Shown piece by piece: positions 17,492 to 27,344 of a stretch of 64,000 nt of DNA. The DNA is from Cerasicoccus sp. TK19100 (lineage in GTDB: Bacteria; Verrucomicrobiota; Verrucomicrobiia; Opitutales; Cerasicoccaceae), in assembly GCF_027257155.1 (NCBI RefSeq), contig NZ_JAPWDU010000001.1, forward strand, positions 558,001 to 622,000, given 5' to 3'. The translations under genes were made by a program, and so were the position numbers. How positions within the stretch are numbered: position 1 is the stretch's first letter; each line of letters begins with the position of its first letter. Under the pieces are notes generated by a model. That model worked only from the letters and a program-made list of their open reading frames with translations, had not been told where the DNA came from and did not search any database.

Positions 17492-19081
17492 ATGAACAAT
17501 TACGCAGAAGAAATACAAAACGGCCAGGCTGTGCTTGGCATTGAGCTGGGCTCTACACGGATTAAAGCGGTGTTGGTTGGCACTGATAATCAGCCAATCG
17601 CATCGGGCGGATACAGCTGGGAAAATCAACTGATCGACGGCGTCTGGACCTACTCTTTGGATGAAGTTTGGGCGGGCGTCCAGGCCAGCTATTCAGCGTT
17701 GAAGAAAAACGTGTTGGCCGAGCATGGCGTAGAGCTTTCCACTATCAAAGCCATCGGCTTTAGCGCGATGATGCACGGCTATCTGGTCTTTGGCGCGGAT
17801 AACGAGCAACTGGTCCCGTTTCGCACTTGGCGCAATAACATTACCGGGCCTGCCTCGGAGAAATTAGGTGAGCTTTTTGATTACCCAATACCTCAGCGGT
17901 GGAGCATTGCGCATCTCTATCAGGCTATTCTCAATGGTGAGTCGCACGTTGGCGAAATCACTTACATGACGACGCTTGCCGGCTATGTGCATTGGAAGCT
18001 AACCGGGCAAAAAGCGATGGGCATTGGCGAGGCATCAGGCATGTTCCCCATCGACATTGGTTCGCAGGATTTCAACGCAGGGATGATCGCGCAGTTCGAT
18101 GAGTTGGTGCAAGAGAAGGGCTATGGCTGGAGCCTGAAAGAACTGTTGCCACAAGTGCTATCCGCGGGCGAATCGGCAGGTGCGCTGACGGAAGAAGGTG
18201 CCAAGCTGTTGGACCCTTCTGGCTCGCTCAAACCGGGGATTCCGTTCTGCCCGCCAGAAGGCGATGCGGGCACGGGCATGGTGGCGACCAACAGCGTCGA
18301 AGTGCGCACGGGTAATGTCTCGGCGGGCACCTCCGTTTTCGCAATGCTGGTTCTAGAAAAAGAGCTGACCAAAGCGCACCATGAAATTGATTTAGTCACG
18401 ACGCCCGATGGCAAGCTCGTGGGCATGGCGCACACGAATAATTGCTCCTCGGATATCGATGCATGGATCGGCTTGCTCGGAGATGCGGCCAAGACCATGG
18501 GGGCTGATTTTAGCACGGACGAACTCTACGCCCGGCTTTTCAATCTCGCGCTGACGGGGGATGCGGACTGCGGCGGCCTCCTTGCCTACGGTTATGTTTC
18601 CGGTGAGCACGTGACGGGTTTTACCGAGGGGCGACCGCTCTTCGTGAGGTCACCGGATAACCGCTTAACGTTGCCGAATTTTATCCGCACGCATTTGTTC
18701 ACCGCGCTTTGTGCGCTGCGCACCGGCCTCAATGTTCTCTTCGTCGATGAGGGCGTGGAAGTCGACGAGATCCGTGGTCATGGCGGATTTTTCAAAACAC
18801 CGGTTGTCGGTCAGCGTATCATGGCGGCGGCGACGGGCGCACCGGTTTCCACGCTGGACACCGCAGGCGAGGGTGGTGCCTGGGGCATCGCACTTTTGGC
18901 CGCATACATGATGCGCGCAGATCAGGCCATGACGCTGCCCGAATTTTTAAAACCTGTTTTCGCCGACAGCATGGGAGCAGCGGTTGAACCCGACCCGGAG
19001 GATGTCGCGGGCTTCCTTCGCTTTTTTGAACGCTACCACCGCGGCCTCTCAATCGAGCGCGCGGCAGTAGACGCGATTTAA
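17492..19081 (+). CDS. araB: FGGY-family carbohydrate kinase, probable L-ribulokinase
   Basis: 529 residues, shorter than the classical E. coli AraB (566). The ATP-binding motif [15 protein letters not shown] begins at about residue 16. [11 protein letters not shown] and the C-terminal [13 protein letters not shown] segment fit the two-lobed FGGY fold. The sequence type, with an SGGYSWENQ-like N-terminus, resembles the alternative ribulokinases found in arabinose operons outside the enterobacteria. It would phosphorylate L-ribulose to L-ribulose 5-phosphate. The gene is followed after 29 bases by araA and then araD, so the substrate call rests mainly on context. No sugar transporter is present in the operon. 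Confidence 0.8.
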   Translation: MNNYAEEIQNGQAVLGIELGSTRIKAVLVGTDNQPIASGGYSWENQLIDGVWTYSLDEVWAGVQASYSALKKNVLAEHGVELSTIKAIGFSAMMHGYLVFGADNEQLVPFRTWRNNITGPASEKLGELFDYPIPQRWSIAHLYQAILNGESHVGEITYMTTLAGYVHWKLTGQKAMGIGEASGMFPIDIGSQDFNAGMIAQFDELVQEKGYGWSLKELLPQVLSAGESAGALTEEGAKLLDPSGSLKPGIPFCPPEGDAGTGMVATNSVEVRTGNVSAGTSVFAMLVLEKELTKAHHEIDLVTTPDGKLVGMAHTNNCSSDIDAWIGLLGDAAKTMGADFSTDELYARLFNLALTGDADCGGLLAYGYVSGEHVTGFTEGRPLFVRSPDNRLTLPNFIRTHLFTALCALRTGLNVLFVDEGVEVDEIRGHGGFFKTPVVGQRIMAAATGAPVSTLDTAGEGGAWGIALLAAYMMRADQAMTLPEFLKPVFADSMGAAVEPDPEDVAGFLRFFERYHRGLSIERAAVDAI

Positions 19082-19110
19082 TGGTTAAACCTTAGCAATG
19101 ATTTAATACA

Positions 19111-20604
19111 ATGAGCACGAAACAAGTTTGGTTTGTCACCGGTAGTCAGCACCTTTACGGCCCGGAAACGTTGAAGCAAGTGGCGGCGAACGCCGAAGAG
19201 ATCGCCAAGGCGCTCAACGCCGATGCATCGATACCGGTCGAGATCGTCTTCAAGCCGATTGTCACCACTCCGTCGGAGATTCGGTCGACCCTCGCCGCGG
19301 CTAGCAGTGAGGCGAGCTGCATCGGTGTTATCACATGGATGCACACATTCTCGCCGGCGAAAATGTGGATCAGCGGCCTGAATGCGCTGACCAAGCCGAT
19401 CTGCCATCTGCACACGCAGTTCAACCGCGACATCCCTTGGGATATCATCGACATGGACTTCATGAACCTGAACCAGTCGGCGCATGGTGGGCGTGAATAC
19501 GGTCATATGCTGACCCGCATGCGCATTCCGCGTAAGGTGATCGTGGGCCACTGGGAAGCATCTTCGGTCCGCAATCAATTGGCAAAGTGGGCGGGCGTTG
19601 CGCTTGGTTGGGATGAAATGCGCAACCTGAAAATCGTCCGCTTTGGCGATAACATGCGCTATGTTTCGGTGACTTGTGGGGACAAGGTCGAGGCCGAGCG
19701 GGTGTTCGGTTTTGAAGTGAATACGCATGCCGTGGGCGACTTGGTTGCGGTGATCAATGAAGGTGCGGATGCGGAAATCGACAATGTATGCCAAGAGTAT
19801 GCCGACCTGTATGATTTGGCTCCAGAGCTGGCTAAGGGTGGGGCGCGCCACGACTCTTTGCGTGAAGCCGCGCGCATTGAGATTGGCCTGCGCCGATTCC
19901 TGGTCGACGGCGGCTATGGCGCATTTTCCGATACCTTTGAAGATCTCCACGGCATGGTGCAGTTGCCGGGCTTGCCGGTGCAGCGTCTTATGTCCGACGG
20001 ATACGGGTTTGCCGGTGAAGGAGACTGGAAGCACGCCATGCTGGTGCGCGTGCTCAAGGCGATGACTCCGGGCATGAGCGGCGGCACCTCCTTTATGGAG
20101 GACTATACTTACCACTTCGATCCGGCTGGCGCGCGCTGCCTGGGTTCGCACATGTTGGAGATTTGCCCGTCCATTTCGGCGACCAAGCCACGTGTCGAAA
20201 TTCATCCTCTGGGCATCGGGGGGAAGGCTGACCCGGTTCGCCTGGTTTTCAATGGCTCCACGGGTTCGGCGATCAATGTTTCGCTGGTCGATCTCGGCAA
20301 CCGTTTCCGCTTCCTCGTGAATGAGGTGGAAAGCGTCGAGATACCCCATGAAATGCCGAAGCTGCCAGTGGCCCGCGTCCTCTGGGATGCCAAGCCGAAC
20401 CTGGCAACGGCGGCCGAAGCCTGGATTCAGGCGGGCGGGGCTCACCACACGGCGTTCAGCTTTGACGTGACTGCGGACCAGATCGAAATGCTCGCCGAGA
20501 TCAGCGGCGTCGAGTGCGTTTTCATCGATGAGGCGACCGAGATGCGCCGATTCAAGCAGGACCTGCGCACGGGCGAAGTTTATTACGGCATCCGGGGGAT
20601 CTAA
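19111..20604 (+). CDS. araA: L-arabinose isomerase
   Basis: 497 residues, against about 500 for known AraA. The start WFVTGSQHLYGPETL is diagnostic. The metal and active-site region GGTSFMEDYTYHF followed by LGSHMLEICPSI is intact (the two Glu residues and first His expected for Mn-dependent isomerisation), and a C-terminal HHTAFS gives the second His. It converts L-arabinose to L-ribulose in the cytoplasm. It is the second gene of an araB-araA-araD order, with three bases between its stop and the next start. Confidence 0.97.
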   Translation: MSTKQVWFVTGSQHLYGPETLKQVAANAEEIAKALNADASIPVEIVFKPIVTTPSEIRSTLAAASSEASCIGVITWMHTFSPAKMWISGLNALTKPICHLHTQFNRDIPWDIIDMDFMNLNQSAHGGREYGHMLTRMRIPRKVIVGHWEASSVRNQLAKWAGVALGWDEMRNLKIVRFGDNMRYVSVTCGDKVEAERVFGFEVNTHAVGDLVAVINEGADAEIDNVCQEYADLYDLAPELAKGGARHDSLREAARIEIGLRRFLVDGGYGAFSDTFEDLHGMVQLPGLPVQRLMSDGYGFAGEGDWKHAMLVRVLKAMTPGMSGGTSFMEDYTYHFDPAGARCLGSHMLEICPSISATKPRVEIHPLGIGGKADPVRLVFNGSTGSAINVSLVDLGNRFRFLVNEVESVEIPHEMPKLPVARVLWDAKPNLATAAEAWIQAGGAHHTAFSFDVTADQIEMLAEISGVECVFIDEATEMRRFKQDLRTGEVYYGIRGI

Positions 20605-20607
20605 GCG

Positions 20608-21303
20608 ATGAATTACCAATCCATTCGCGAAGAGTGCTGCGAGGCGAACCTCGCGTTGCCCAAGACCGGCCTGGTCGATTTGACCTTCGGCAATGTCAGT
20701 GTGCTCGATGCTGACGCCGGTGTCTTTGCCATAAAGCCAAGCGGGGTGGACTATGCCGCCCTCCGCCCGGAGGATATGGTGGTCGTGGATCTGGATGGCC
20801 AAGTCGTTGAAGGGAAGCTGCGATACTCATCGGACACGCCGACCCATCGCTGCCTGTTCCTTGCTTTTGCGGCAGCAGGAGTGCGCTCGGTGGTGCATAC
20901 TCATTCGCGTTGCGCCGTGGCCTTTGCACAGGCCGGTCGTGAAATCCCCTGTCTGGGGACGACGCACGCCGATCATTTTTACGGCCCGGTTCCGGTAACG
21001 CGAAAGATGACCGCCGAAGAAATAAACGGCCAATACGAATGGGAAACTGGCCAAGTGATCGTCGAGCGCTTTCAGGGCATCAATCCCATGGATGTGCCGG
21101 CGGTTCTGGTTAACGACCACGGACCTTTTGTGTGGAATGTCTCCGGAGCCAAGGCGGTCGAGTATGCATTCGCCCTGGAAGTGGCGGCGGATATGGCGCT
21201 GAAAACGCTATCCATTTCGCCTGATCAGCCCCCGGTCGACCCGGTGCTGCTCGATAAACATTTCCTGCGCAAGCACGGCAAAAACGCGTATTACGGGCAG
21301 TAG
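20608..21303 (+). CDS. araD: L-ribulose-5-phosphate 4-epimerase
   Basis: 231 residues, identical to the E. coli protein in length. It is a class II aldolase fold with the zinc ligands in VVHTHSRCAVAFAQ and the third His in VNDHGPFVWN. SGVDYAALRPEDMVVVDLDG is the usual phosphate-site region. It makes D-xylulose 5-phosphate for the pentose phosphate pathway. It closes the arabinose operon; a tRNA gene on the other strand follows 43 bases later. Confidence 0.96.
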   Translation: MNYQSIREECCEANLALPKTGLVDLTFGNVSVLDADAGVFAIKPSGVDYAALRPEDMVVVDLDGQVVEGKLRYSSDTPTHRCLFLAFAAAGVRSVVHTHSRCAVAFAQAGREIPCLGTTHADHFYGPVPVTRKMTAEEINGQYEWETGQVIVERFQGINPMDVPAVLVNDHGPFVWNVSGAKAVEYAFALEVAADMALKTLSISPDQPPVDPVLLDKHFLRKHGKNAYYGQ

Positions 21304-21345
21304 TCCGGTTTCCTGATTTGCGCCTGAAAAATCAATGGAATCAGA

Positions 21346-21421
21346 TGGAGCCGGGTATCGGACTTGAACCGACGACCTGCTCATTACGAATGAGCCGCTC
21401 TACCAACTGAGCTAACCCGGC
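21346..21421 (-). tRNA. tRNA-Thr (anticodon CGT)
   Basis: The minus strand folds as a full cloverleaf. The acceptor stem is GCCGGGT/ACCCGGC, the D-arm is GCTCAGTTGGTAGAGC, the anticodon stem GCTCA/TGAGC holds loop TTCGTAA, and the T-arm contains GGTTCAAGTCC. The anticodon CGT reads ACG (Thr). The 3' CCA is encoded. The discriminator base is T. Confidence 0.95.
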
Positions 21422-21617
21422 ATCCAAGAAAGCCTATACAAACAACATTCCACTGCGCTCCGGTCAAGTGTGATTTTTCGATGATCGAGAATCTCCCCAC
21501 GGGCGCAGAGTAATGATTAAGTGAGGATTTGATCAGCGCGAGTTAGGAGGGCGTCCGTGTTGTCTCCTGGCAAACGGCCCATGAGGTCATTAAAAAACGA
21601 GCACTTAGGTTTTCTAA

Positions 21618-21755
21618 AACAACGCAGGCTATGTTGCTTCAACAACACTAGCTATGTTGACCCAACAACAGTGGCTATGTTGAGGAAACAACAGTAGTGG
21701 CTTTTTCAAAACATAGCATAGGGCTTTTTAAAAACAACAGTATAGGGAAACGCAC
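21618..21755. repeat. 23-bp tandem repeat array, six units
   Basis: Units start at 21618, 21641, 21664, 21687, 21710 and 21733, an exact 23-base period. Five of the six begin AACAAC (the fifth begins AACATA). The first three share the pattern AACAAC-N4-GCTATGTTG-N4, with CAAC and GTTG able to pair inside each unit. The last three drift toward GGCTTTTT or TATAGGG. The array lies in the 510-base gene-free stretch between the tRNA and the protease gene. It has no spacers and is not a CRISPR. Confidence 0.8.
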
Positions 21756-21792
21756 TTTTGGCTCAGTTGCTTTGGTTGGCGTGCTTTTGCTA

Positions 21793-21811
21793 CAATTTGG
21801 TATGCAAATTG
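21793..21811. promoter_or_regulatory. Inverted repeat upstream of the HtrA-like gene
   Basis: CAATTTG and CAAATTG are separated by 5 bases. The site lies about 120 bases before the start and could be an operator. No further elements are recognised between it and the gene. Confidence 0.3.
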
Positions 21812-21931
21812 GACTGTCGCGCGGTTCCTGCGGAGGCGAATCGACCATGACTGCGGGGCCACTATCGGCCAGTTGATCGAAAATGCGCATTTCGAAGCAG
21901 GGCTTGCCATCGGCATTAGGTCGCGCATCTT

Positions 21932-23317
21932 GTGGCTATGTTTAGTCTGCGCAAATGTGTGATTCCCTTCTGGTCTGGTTTGATGGTGCTTGTGGTCTTT
22001 TTGTCCGGCTGCGCACACCAAGGCAGCACGTCAGAGGTCGCAAACGGCAACGAGGCAGAGTTCGATCAGCTGCTCGACAGCGTCGTGCGGCTCGATGTTT
22101 GGGAAACGACGTTTGAGGGCGGGGCCAAGCGCACCGCGCGCGGCGTTGGCAGCGGTGTGATCATGACCGAAGACGGCTTAATCCTGACCAATGCCCACGT
22201 GGTCAACCCATACGCGGAGCGGATTTCCGTCACATTGAACAATTTGGAGCGGGTGCCAGCGACGCTGCTTGGGTGGGATCATTGGACGGACCTCGCCGTC
22301 GTGAAGCTGGACGCCGATGAAATTGCCAAACGCAACTTAACGTTCTCCCATGCGCAGTTTGGTGACAGCAGCCAATTAAGGCCCGGGCAAACGGTTTATG
22401 CCGTGGGGACTCCAAACGGTCTGACGCGCACCGTTTCGCGGGGGATTATTTCCAACACCAATCGCTACTTCGAGGGACGAACGGTGGGGCAGGGCTACGA
22501 AACTGGGATGTTCAACACCTGGCTGCAAACGGATGCCGCGATCAATCCCGGCAACAGCGGTGGCCCGCTCGTGCTGCCCAATGGCTTGGTGATTGGCATT
22601 AATACCCGCGCGTATCTGGGCGCGAACAATTTGGCCTTCGCCGTACCCAGTGATATTGCCCGCGAGGTATTGAGTGAACTCATTGAGGCCGAGTCCGTCT
22701 CGCGTAGTTATATTGGCCTGATCCCCGGGCCGCTACAAGATCTGGAGAACTTCTACCAGCTTGAGGCCAATCAGGGAATGCTTGTGCAAAGTGTGGACCC
22801 CGGCTCACCGGCGAGCACCGCAGGCATCAGCCCGGGCGACATTGTTTTGTCAATCAACGGCGAGCCGATCGATGGTCGGTTTCCGGAGCAACTGCCAGCG
22901 ATTCAGCACTCTATCGCCAGTAGCCCGGTGGGCAGTGAGCTGAGATTTGAAGTGCGCCGGGGCAGTGCGACTAAAGTAGAAACAGTGGTTTCGGAGCCGC
23001 TGGAAAGCCGGGTCGGTGCGATGGAGGCCTTCGAGAAGTGGGGGCTGAGTGTGCAGCGCATTTCCAAAGCGGTAGCCCGCGAGGAGAAGTTAAAAAGCAA
23101 CGACGGCGTTCGCGTAATGGGGGTCCAGGCGGGTTATCCGGCCGCAGAGGCAGGTGTGCGCCGCGGCGATATCATCCTTAAAGTTGGAGATCAGTCGATA
23201 ACGACATTGGACAGCATTCAAGCCGTGTATGAGGGCTGGGTGGCGAACCCCGAGAAGGTATTGGTCGAGGTCGACCGTGGCCATCAGGCATCGTATCTGG
23301 TCCTCAAGCCCCGATAG
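21932..23317 (+). CDS. HtrA/DegP-like serine protease, predicted lipoprotein
   Basis: 461 residues from GTG at 21932; an ATG two codons later is an alternative start. The N-terminus ends in a lipobox (VFLSGC), so the protein is likely anchored to a membrane. The trypsin-like domain (about 45-245) carries His in LTNAHVVNP, Asp in WTDLAVVKL, and Ser in NPGNSGGPL. Two PDZ domains follow (about 250-345, QGMLVQSVDPGSPA; and about 370-460, VMGVQAGYPAAEAGVRRGD). It should degrade or refold damaged envelope proteins. It is a single-gene unit, convergent with the lipid operon ten bases downstream, and has an unusual repeat-rich upstream region. Confidence 0.93.
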   Translation: MAMFSLRKCVIPFWSGLMVLVVFLSGCAHQGSTSEVANGNEAEFDQLLDSVVRLDVWETTFEGGAKRTARGVGSGVIMTEDGLILTNAHVVNPYAERISVTLNNLERVPATLLGWDHWTDLAVVKLDADEIAKRNLTFSHAQFGDSSQLRPGQTVYAVGTPNGLTRTVSRGIISNTNRYFEGRTVGQGYETGMFNTWLQTDAAINPGNSGGPLVLPNGLVIGINTRAYLGANNLAFAVPSDIAREVLSELIEAESVSRSYIGLIPGPLQDLENFYQLEANQGMLVQSVDPGSPASTAGISPGDIVLSINGEPIDGRFPEQLPAIQHSIASSPVGSELRFEVRRGSATKVETVVSEPLESRVGAMEAFEKWGLSVQRISKAVAREEKLKSNDGVRVMGVQAGYPAAEAGVRRGDIILKVGDQSITTLDSIQAVYEGWVANPEKVLVEVDRGHQASYLVLKPR

Positions 23318-23327
23318 CCCGGGTTAT

Positions 23328-24647
23328 TCAAAACTGCCGCTTGAGCTTTCGCCGGTCGACTTTTCCGCGAGCATTCACTGGCAGTTGCGGAACGCATTTT
23401 ACCTTAAACCGGCTACGCCATGGCTGAAACTTATCGGCAAGGTGGCTGCGTAATTCAGCTTCGTTAATTTTGCCTTCGTAGGCGATCAGTAGTTTGTCCG
23501 TGATCTCGTCGTGAAGTGCTGCCGCGGATTTTACGTCTCCGGCCTGGAGGGCAATGTTCTCGATCGAAGACAGATCAATGCGCCGGCCAGCACATTTGAC
23601 GATACGATCCGAGCGGCCACGGATGACGATGCTGCCATCGTTTCGGATAGTAACTTTGTCCTGCAAAGTAATCTTCGCGTGTCCGCGGGGATTGGTCGTC
23701 CGCCGGTAGGAACTAACCGCCGCAGATGTCACCGTGAGCCGTCCATGTGAATCCGTGGAGAGGGTTACATTGTCCATGGCCTGCCCGATGCTCTCACCCT
23801 GCTGGCCCAATTCTCCAGAGCGGTCATAAGCGATGCCGCCGCATTCGCTGGCTCCGTAAAAATTATGAATAAGCAGGCCTGTATGCTGATTGAACTCATT
23901 GGCGAGCTCGGCGGGCAGGGGTGCTGCCGCCGATATGCAGAGCCGTAACTTGCCAAGGCGAATGCCTTCCGTGCGCGCGATCGACTCAAAGACTCGCGGT
24001 ACACTGGGAAATACGGTGGCTCCGTGTTGTGCAATTTCATCGGCGATCACACGGGGCAGGGCGGCGCTGCCAATGGCCATGGGGATGCCCGCCGCGAGTA
24101 GCGGCACGACTAAATTCCCCAGGGCATAGCTGTGGGCAAATGGTAGCAGGGCGAAGTTCACATCGTCTGACCGTAGTCCCATGGTCGAAATGATGTTGTC
24201 GGCATCCGCGCAGAGTTCGGCCTCGGTGAAGGCAAATGCTTTGGGGTTACCGCTGGTGCCGGAGGTTAGCTTGAGTAGCGCGATGCCGTCCTTCCAGCCG
24301 CGTGCATTTTGGTCGAGGATTTCGAGGCTTTTACTTTGCATCGCAAAGCAACGGGTGGCCGTCGCTTGCTGGCGGCAAAATGCAGTATCTGCCACGCCGT
24401 CTATTGGAGCTACCACGGCACCTGCCCACCGAAGCGCGAGAAACGTGGCCAGCCACTCAACGCTGTTTGGCAGGTGTAGGGCGACTGCTTTTCGCTTCAG
24501 ATTTTGCAGGCGAAATAGTTCCAGCTTTGTCATCGCCAACTCATGCAGTTGAGCGCGAGTCCAATGCTGGCCGTCCTCAATGACAGCTAGTGCACCGGCA
24601 TCCTGTTTGAGGAGCTTCGCCCAACGATCGGTCAGCGGAGTCTTCAC
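23328..24647 (-). CDS. AMP-forming acyl/aryl ligase (ApeH-like)
   Basis: 439 residues, somewhat short for an adenylating enzyme. The ATP-binding signature LLKLTSGTSGNPKAFAF is present at about residue 125, then NFYGASECGG, and a C-terminal lid with GRSDRIVKCAGRRID and VNARGKVDRRKL (catalytic Lys region). It would activate a carboxylic starter or fatty acid and load it on a carrier protein. It is the last gene of the operon and overlaps the preceding dehydratase by 4 bases. Two copies of a CTTTGC-N3-GCAAAG-type palindrome lie inside it, one encoding CFAMQSK near residue 100. Confidence 0.85.
   Translation of the reverse strand: MKTPLTDRWAKLLKQDAGALAVIEDGQHWTRAQLHELAMTKLELFRLQNLKRKAVALHLPNSVEWLATFLALRWAGAVVAPIDGVADTAFCRQQATATRCFAMQSKSLEILDQNARGWKDGIALLKLTSGTSGNPKAFAFTEAELCADADNIISTMGLRSDDVNFALLPFAHSYALGNLVVPLLAAGIPMAIGSAALPRVIADEIAQHGATVFPSVPRVFESIARTEGIRLGKLRLCISAAAPLPAELANEFNQHTGLLIHNFYGASECGGIAYDRSGELGQQGESIGQAMDNVTLSTDSHGRLTVTSAAVSSYRRTTNPRGHAKITLQDKVTIRNDGSIVIRGRSDRIVKCAGRRIDLSSIENIALQAGDVKSAAALHDEITDKLLIAYEGKINEAELRSHLADKFQPWRSRFKVKCVPQLPVNARGKVDRRKLKRQF
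23654..23668. repeat. CTTTGC-N3-GCAAAG palindrome, copy 1 (one mismatch)
   Basis: CTTTGTCCTGCAAAG, inside the AMP ligase gene. Confidence 0.4.
24334..24348. repeat. CTTTGC-N3-GCAAAG palindrome, copy 2
   Basis: CTTTGCATCGCAAAG with perfect 6-base arms, inside the AMP ligase gene (protein segment FAMQS). Confidence 0.6.
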
Positions 24648-25060
24648 TTTGCCAGAATGGTTAGCTGACCCTCCACGAGTAGCATTTTACCGGAGGATAG
24701 CTGGGCATTAAAGATAAATGCACCGACTTCGCTGTCGGCTACCAGATCCGCAGAAATGAAAATTTCTCCATCCTCTGGTAAGGTGGCTTGGCGGAGGTCC
24801 CACTGTGAAACTTTGATCAAGCGACCTTCACGATAGCCTCGCTCAGCGTAGTATTTCCCAATGATTGCGGCGCATGCCTGAGAGGCGATTTCCAGGGACC
24901 AAGCCGAGTCGATTGTTTCCCCCGATTTGATGTAAGGATGGTTCAATAGACATGTGCTGCAGCGAACGGACCCGGCCGAAATATCGTGAATTCGGTCGAG
25001 CAAAATCATGGGCGACTCGTGCGGAATCAGGTCGCGAATCTCGGTTGCTTCATTTGTCAC
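24644..25060 (-). CDS. ApeP-like 3-hydroxyacyl-ACP dehydratase (hotdog fold)
   Basis: 138 residues. RDLIPHESPMILLDRI matches the start of FabA/FabZ-related ApeP-like dehydratases, in which this His is catalytic. WSLEIASQACAAIIGKYY is the central hotdog helix. It would remove water from 3-hydroxyacyl chains during polyene or fatty-chain elongation. It is one of two dehydratase-like genes in the operon, 10 bases after the MMPL exporter gene. Confidence 0.85.
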   Translation of the reverse strand: MTNEATEIRDLIPHESPMILLDRIHDISAGSVRCSTCLLNHPYIKSGETIDSAWSLEIASQACAAIIGKYYAERGYREGRLIKVSQWDLRQATLPEDGEIFISADLVADSEVGAFIFNAQLSSGKMLLVEGQLTILAK

Positions 25061-25070
25061 TGGAGTGGAT

Positions 25071-27344
25071 TCAGTTCGTTTGTCGGGATGAGGGCAAGCA
25101 TAGTAGTTCGGAGATCAGCCAAGCCATGGCTACGGTTAGGACCACTACTTGCCCCAGTTGTGCCACGGCGGGAATGGAGCACAAGGAGAGCACTAAAAAC
25201 GCACTGAAGGTCGTCGCTGCGGAAATGCGAATCGAAGACGGGGGCTCCTCGGCTGAGGCGGCAAACGCGCCATAGTCCAGGGCCAGGCAAAAGGCCAAGA
25301 CGCCACCAATCAAGGCGAGTAGGCCAATCGCCCCGCTGGCAAGCACGGTGAGCGCCAGGCCGATAACGACGGACCAGAAGGGGACAAGCATTGCGCGCAT
25401 GGCGTGCTTGCGGAAAAAGACTACGACACAGAGTGTAATCGCGATCAGGCCGAATGCGGCACTGTTCAGTATGCCTTCGCGCGCATGCTGGAGCACTTCG
25501 TTGAGCTTGTTTCGCTGAGACAACTCTCTCGTGAAGGCAGTGAGTGAGTCGGGGATGCTGTTATCGGCGGGAGCGTTGATGACCGCTACCCAATGATCGC
25601 CGTCGTGCATGAGCAGGGCTTGTGCGGGCCCATGCAGGGCGTCAGCAATGTTGCGATAGGCCGCGTGTATCTTTTGAGGCGAGTCCCATTCCGCGGCGTA
25701 GGAAAGCCGGGAGAAAAATGGCTGAAAGGCATTTGCCTCAAATCCTGCTTGCTCCAGCTCTTGCTTTAACTCTTCGCCGAAGTGTTTGCTTTGCGATGCA
25801 AAGTTCTGCTGGAGAGCATCATCACCTCCTGAGTAGTTGACGCTTTCAGGAAATTGCTTGGACACCTGTTGAATGCGATTTCTAAGCTGGGCTGGTGAAT
25901 TGCCAAAAACATACCACTGCGTGCTGTCGCCGTCTGGGCGGATGTTTTCGGTCAATGTGCTGAAGCGGTCGATGGCTTCAGAAACAGGCATTTGAAAGTC
26001 TGTAATGTCGTCCGAAAAAACGTGCGTAGAAGCCAGATAGCCCATCGCACTGATCCATAGGACGAGCGCGAAGGGTGCCCATGCCTGCCAGCGTAGCGCA
26101 GGCAAGGGCCGCTTGATCAGGCGCGAAATCTCGTAGTTGCCCGCGATGGGCTCAAGCCACGGGAGGAGGAACTTTACTGACAGGAGTGCGGCGAGCATGC
26201 CTGCGGGCACCATGACCGCAACTTGCTTCATGGCGACCATTGGGGATAGCCATAAAAACAGAAACCCGTAGCAGGTGGAGAGGCAACTGGCCGTGAGTGG
26301 CAGGCGGACTTTTTTCCACGCCGTTTGAAGGTTTCCGTTTTTTCGATTTGCTGCCAAATGGACGGCATAGTCGACCGCTAGCCCAAGGACCACGGAGGCC
26401 ACGGCAATCGCTATGACGTGGATGTGCCCGAAGATCACCAGACCAGCTACCATACACCACAGGACGGCGACACATGCTGGCACTGCGGTGAGAAGTATGA
26501 AGCCCGGGTGCCGGGTAAGCGCAAGAATCAGCGCAAGCATCACGACGACCATACCGATGTTGAGCAGGCTCACTTCGCTCTTGGTCTTGGCTGCACTCTC
26601 ACGCGCAATGTCGTAAACACCGCTGGCTAGCTGCTCATAGCCCGGGTAGCTGGCGCGCATCTTTGCCTCGATGGCTCGCAGTGAATCTTCAATCTCCTGC
26701 TGGCCTTCCGAGGTGAGCGGGTCGACATTGATGGGCAGCCAGAGCATTAGCTCGTCAGCAGAAAGCTCGGGCTGGGCGGGTAACGACTCCAGCGCGTGGG
26801 GGACGAGCAACAGCGGGTCTTCAGGAATTTGATCCGCGTAGCCCATACTCGCTGGGTTATCTAGAAACGTATTTAGGCGACTGGCTGAATCTTTCGCTAG
26901 CCATGCAATGAATTCCTGACTGGGCTCATCTGCCTGACGGTATTCGCGATGCCGGTCGCTGAGCCATCCACTAAACAACAAAGCCTCACGGTGCTCTTGA
27001 ACCACCCCGGCCAGTGCTTCAAACTGATTAGGTTGGTTGAGCAGGATGGCTTCGCTAAAAGCGGTTTGCTGCTGCGCGGTTTCTCGCAAATCCGCAGTTG
27101 CTTGCTTTAAATCTGCACCTTCTACCATGGCGCGAAGCATGACCGGATACGACAGGCGCTCATTCAAAAGTTTGCGAACGGCCTGATCCTCCGGTGCCTC
27201 GCTCTCTTCGGGTAAGAGTTCCAGAATATTGTCATTAAAGGCCTGCGACCAATCAACGAAAGGCAGATATGCCAACGGCGCGACGATCAGCAATAGAATT
27301 GCGATCCAGGGCGTCGATACCTTTCGTTGGGCAGGCGCACTCAT
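25071..27344 (-). CDS. MMPL/RND-family exporter
   Basis: 757 residues with the duplicated RND layout. One helix near the N-terminus is followed by a large periplasmic loop, a bundle of helices (about 265-410), another helix with a second loop, and a final bundle (about 620-755). VVLGLAVDYAVHLAANRK is the conserved helix-4 motif. In aryl polyene clusters the equivalent gene is thought to move the lipid product toward the outer membrane. Its start overlaps the stop of the LolA-like gene by one base. A CTTTGC-type palindrome at 25789-25803 encodes FASQSK. Confidence 0.9.
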   Translation of the reverse strand: MSAPAQRKVSTPWIAILLLIVAPLAYLPFVDWSQAFNDNILELLPEESEAPEDQAVRKLLNERLSYPVMLRAMVEGADLKQATADLRETAQQQTAFSEAILLNQPNQFEALAGVVQEHREALLFSGWLSDRHREYRQADEPSQEFIAWLAKDSASRLNTFLDNPASMGYADQIPEDPLLLVPHALESLPAQPELSADELMLWLPINVDPLTSEGQQEIEDSLRAIEAKMRASYPGYEQLASGVYDIARESAAKTKSEVSLLNIGMVVVMLALILALTRHPGFILLTAVPACVAVLWCMVAGLVIFGHIHVIAIAVASVVLGLAVDYAVHLAANRKNGNLQTAWKKVRLPLTASCLSTCYGFLFLWLSPMVAMKQVAVMVPAGMLAALLSVKFLLPWLEPIAGNYEISRLIKRPLPALRWQAWAPFALVLWISAMGYLASTHVFSDDITDFQMPVSEAIDRFSTLTENIRPDGDSTQWYVFGNSPAQLRNRIQQVSKQFPESVNYSGGDDALQQNFASQSKHFGEELKQELEQAGFEANAFQPFFSRLSYAAEWDSPQKIHAAYRNIADALHGPAQALLMHDGDHWVAVINAPADNSIPDSLTAFTRELSQRNKLNEVLQHAREGILNSAAFGLIAITLCVVVFFRKHAMRAMLVPFWSVVIGLALTVLASGAIGLLALIGGVLAFCLALDYGAFAASAEEPPSSIRISAATTFSAFLVLSLCSIPAVAQLGQVVVLTVAMAWLISELLCLPSSRQTN
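25789..25803. repeat. CTTTGC-N3-GCAAAG palindrome, copy 3
   Basis: CTTTGCGATGCAAAG with perfect arms, inside the MMPL gene. Confidence 0.6.

Noticed and set aside
19078-20802. 574-codon open frame antisense to araA/araD
   Set aside because: It overlaps two certain enzymes, has no family resemblance and has His/Arg-rich composition typical of a GC-biased antisense frame.
21618-21755. CRISPR array
   Set aside because: Period of 23 bases without spacers, diverged units and no cas genes nearby.
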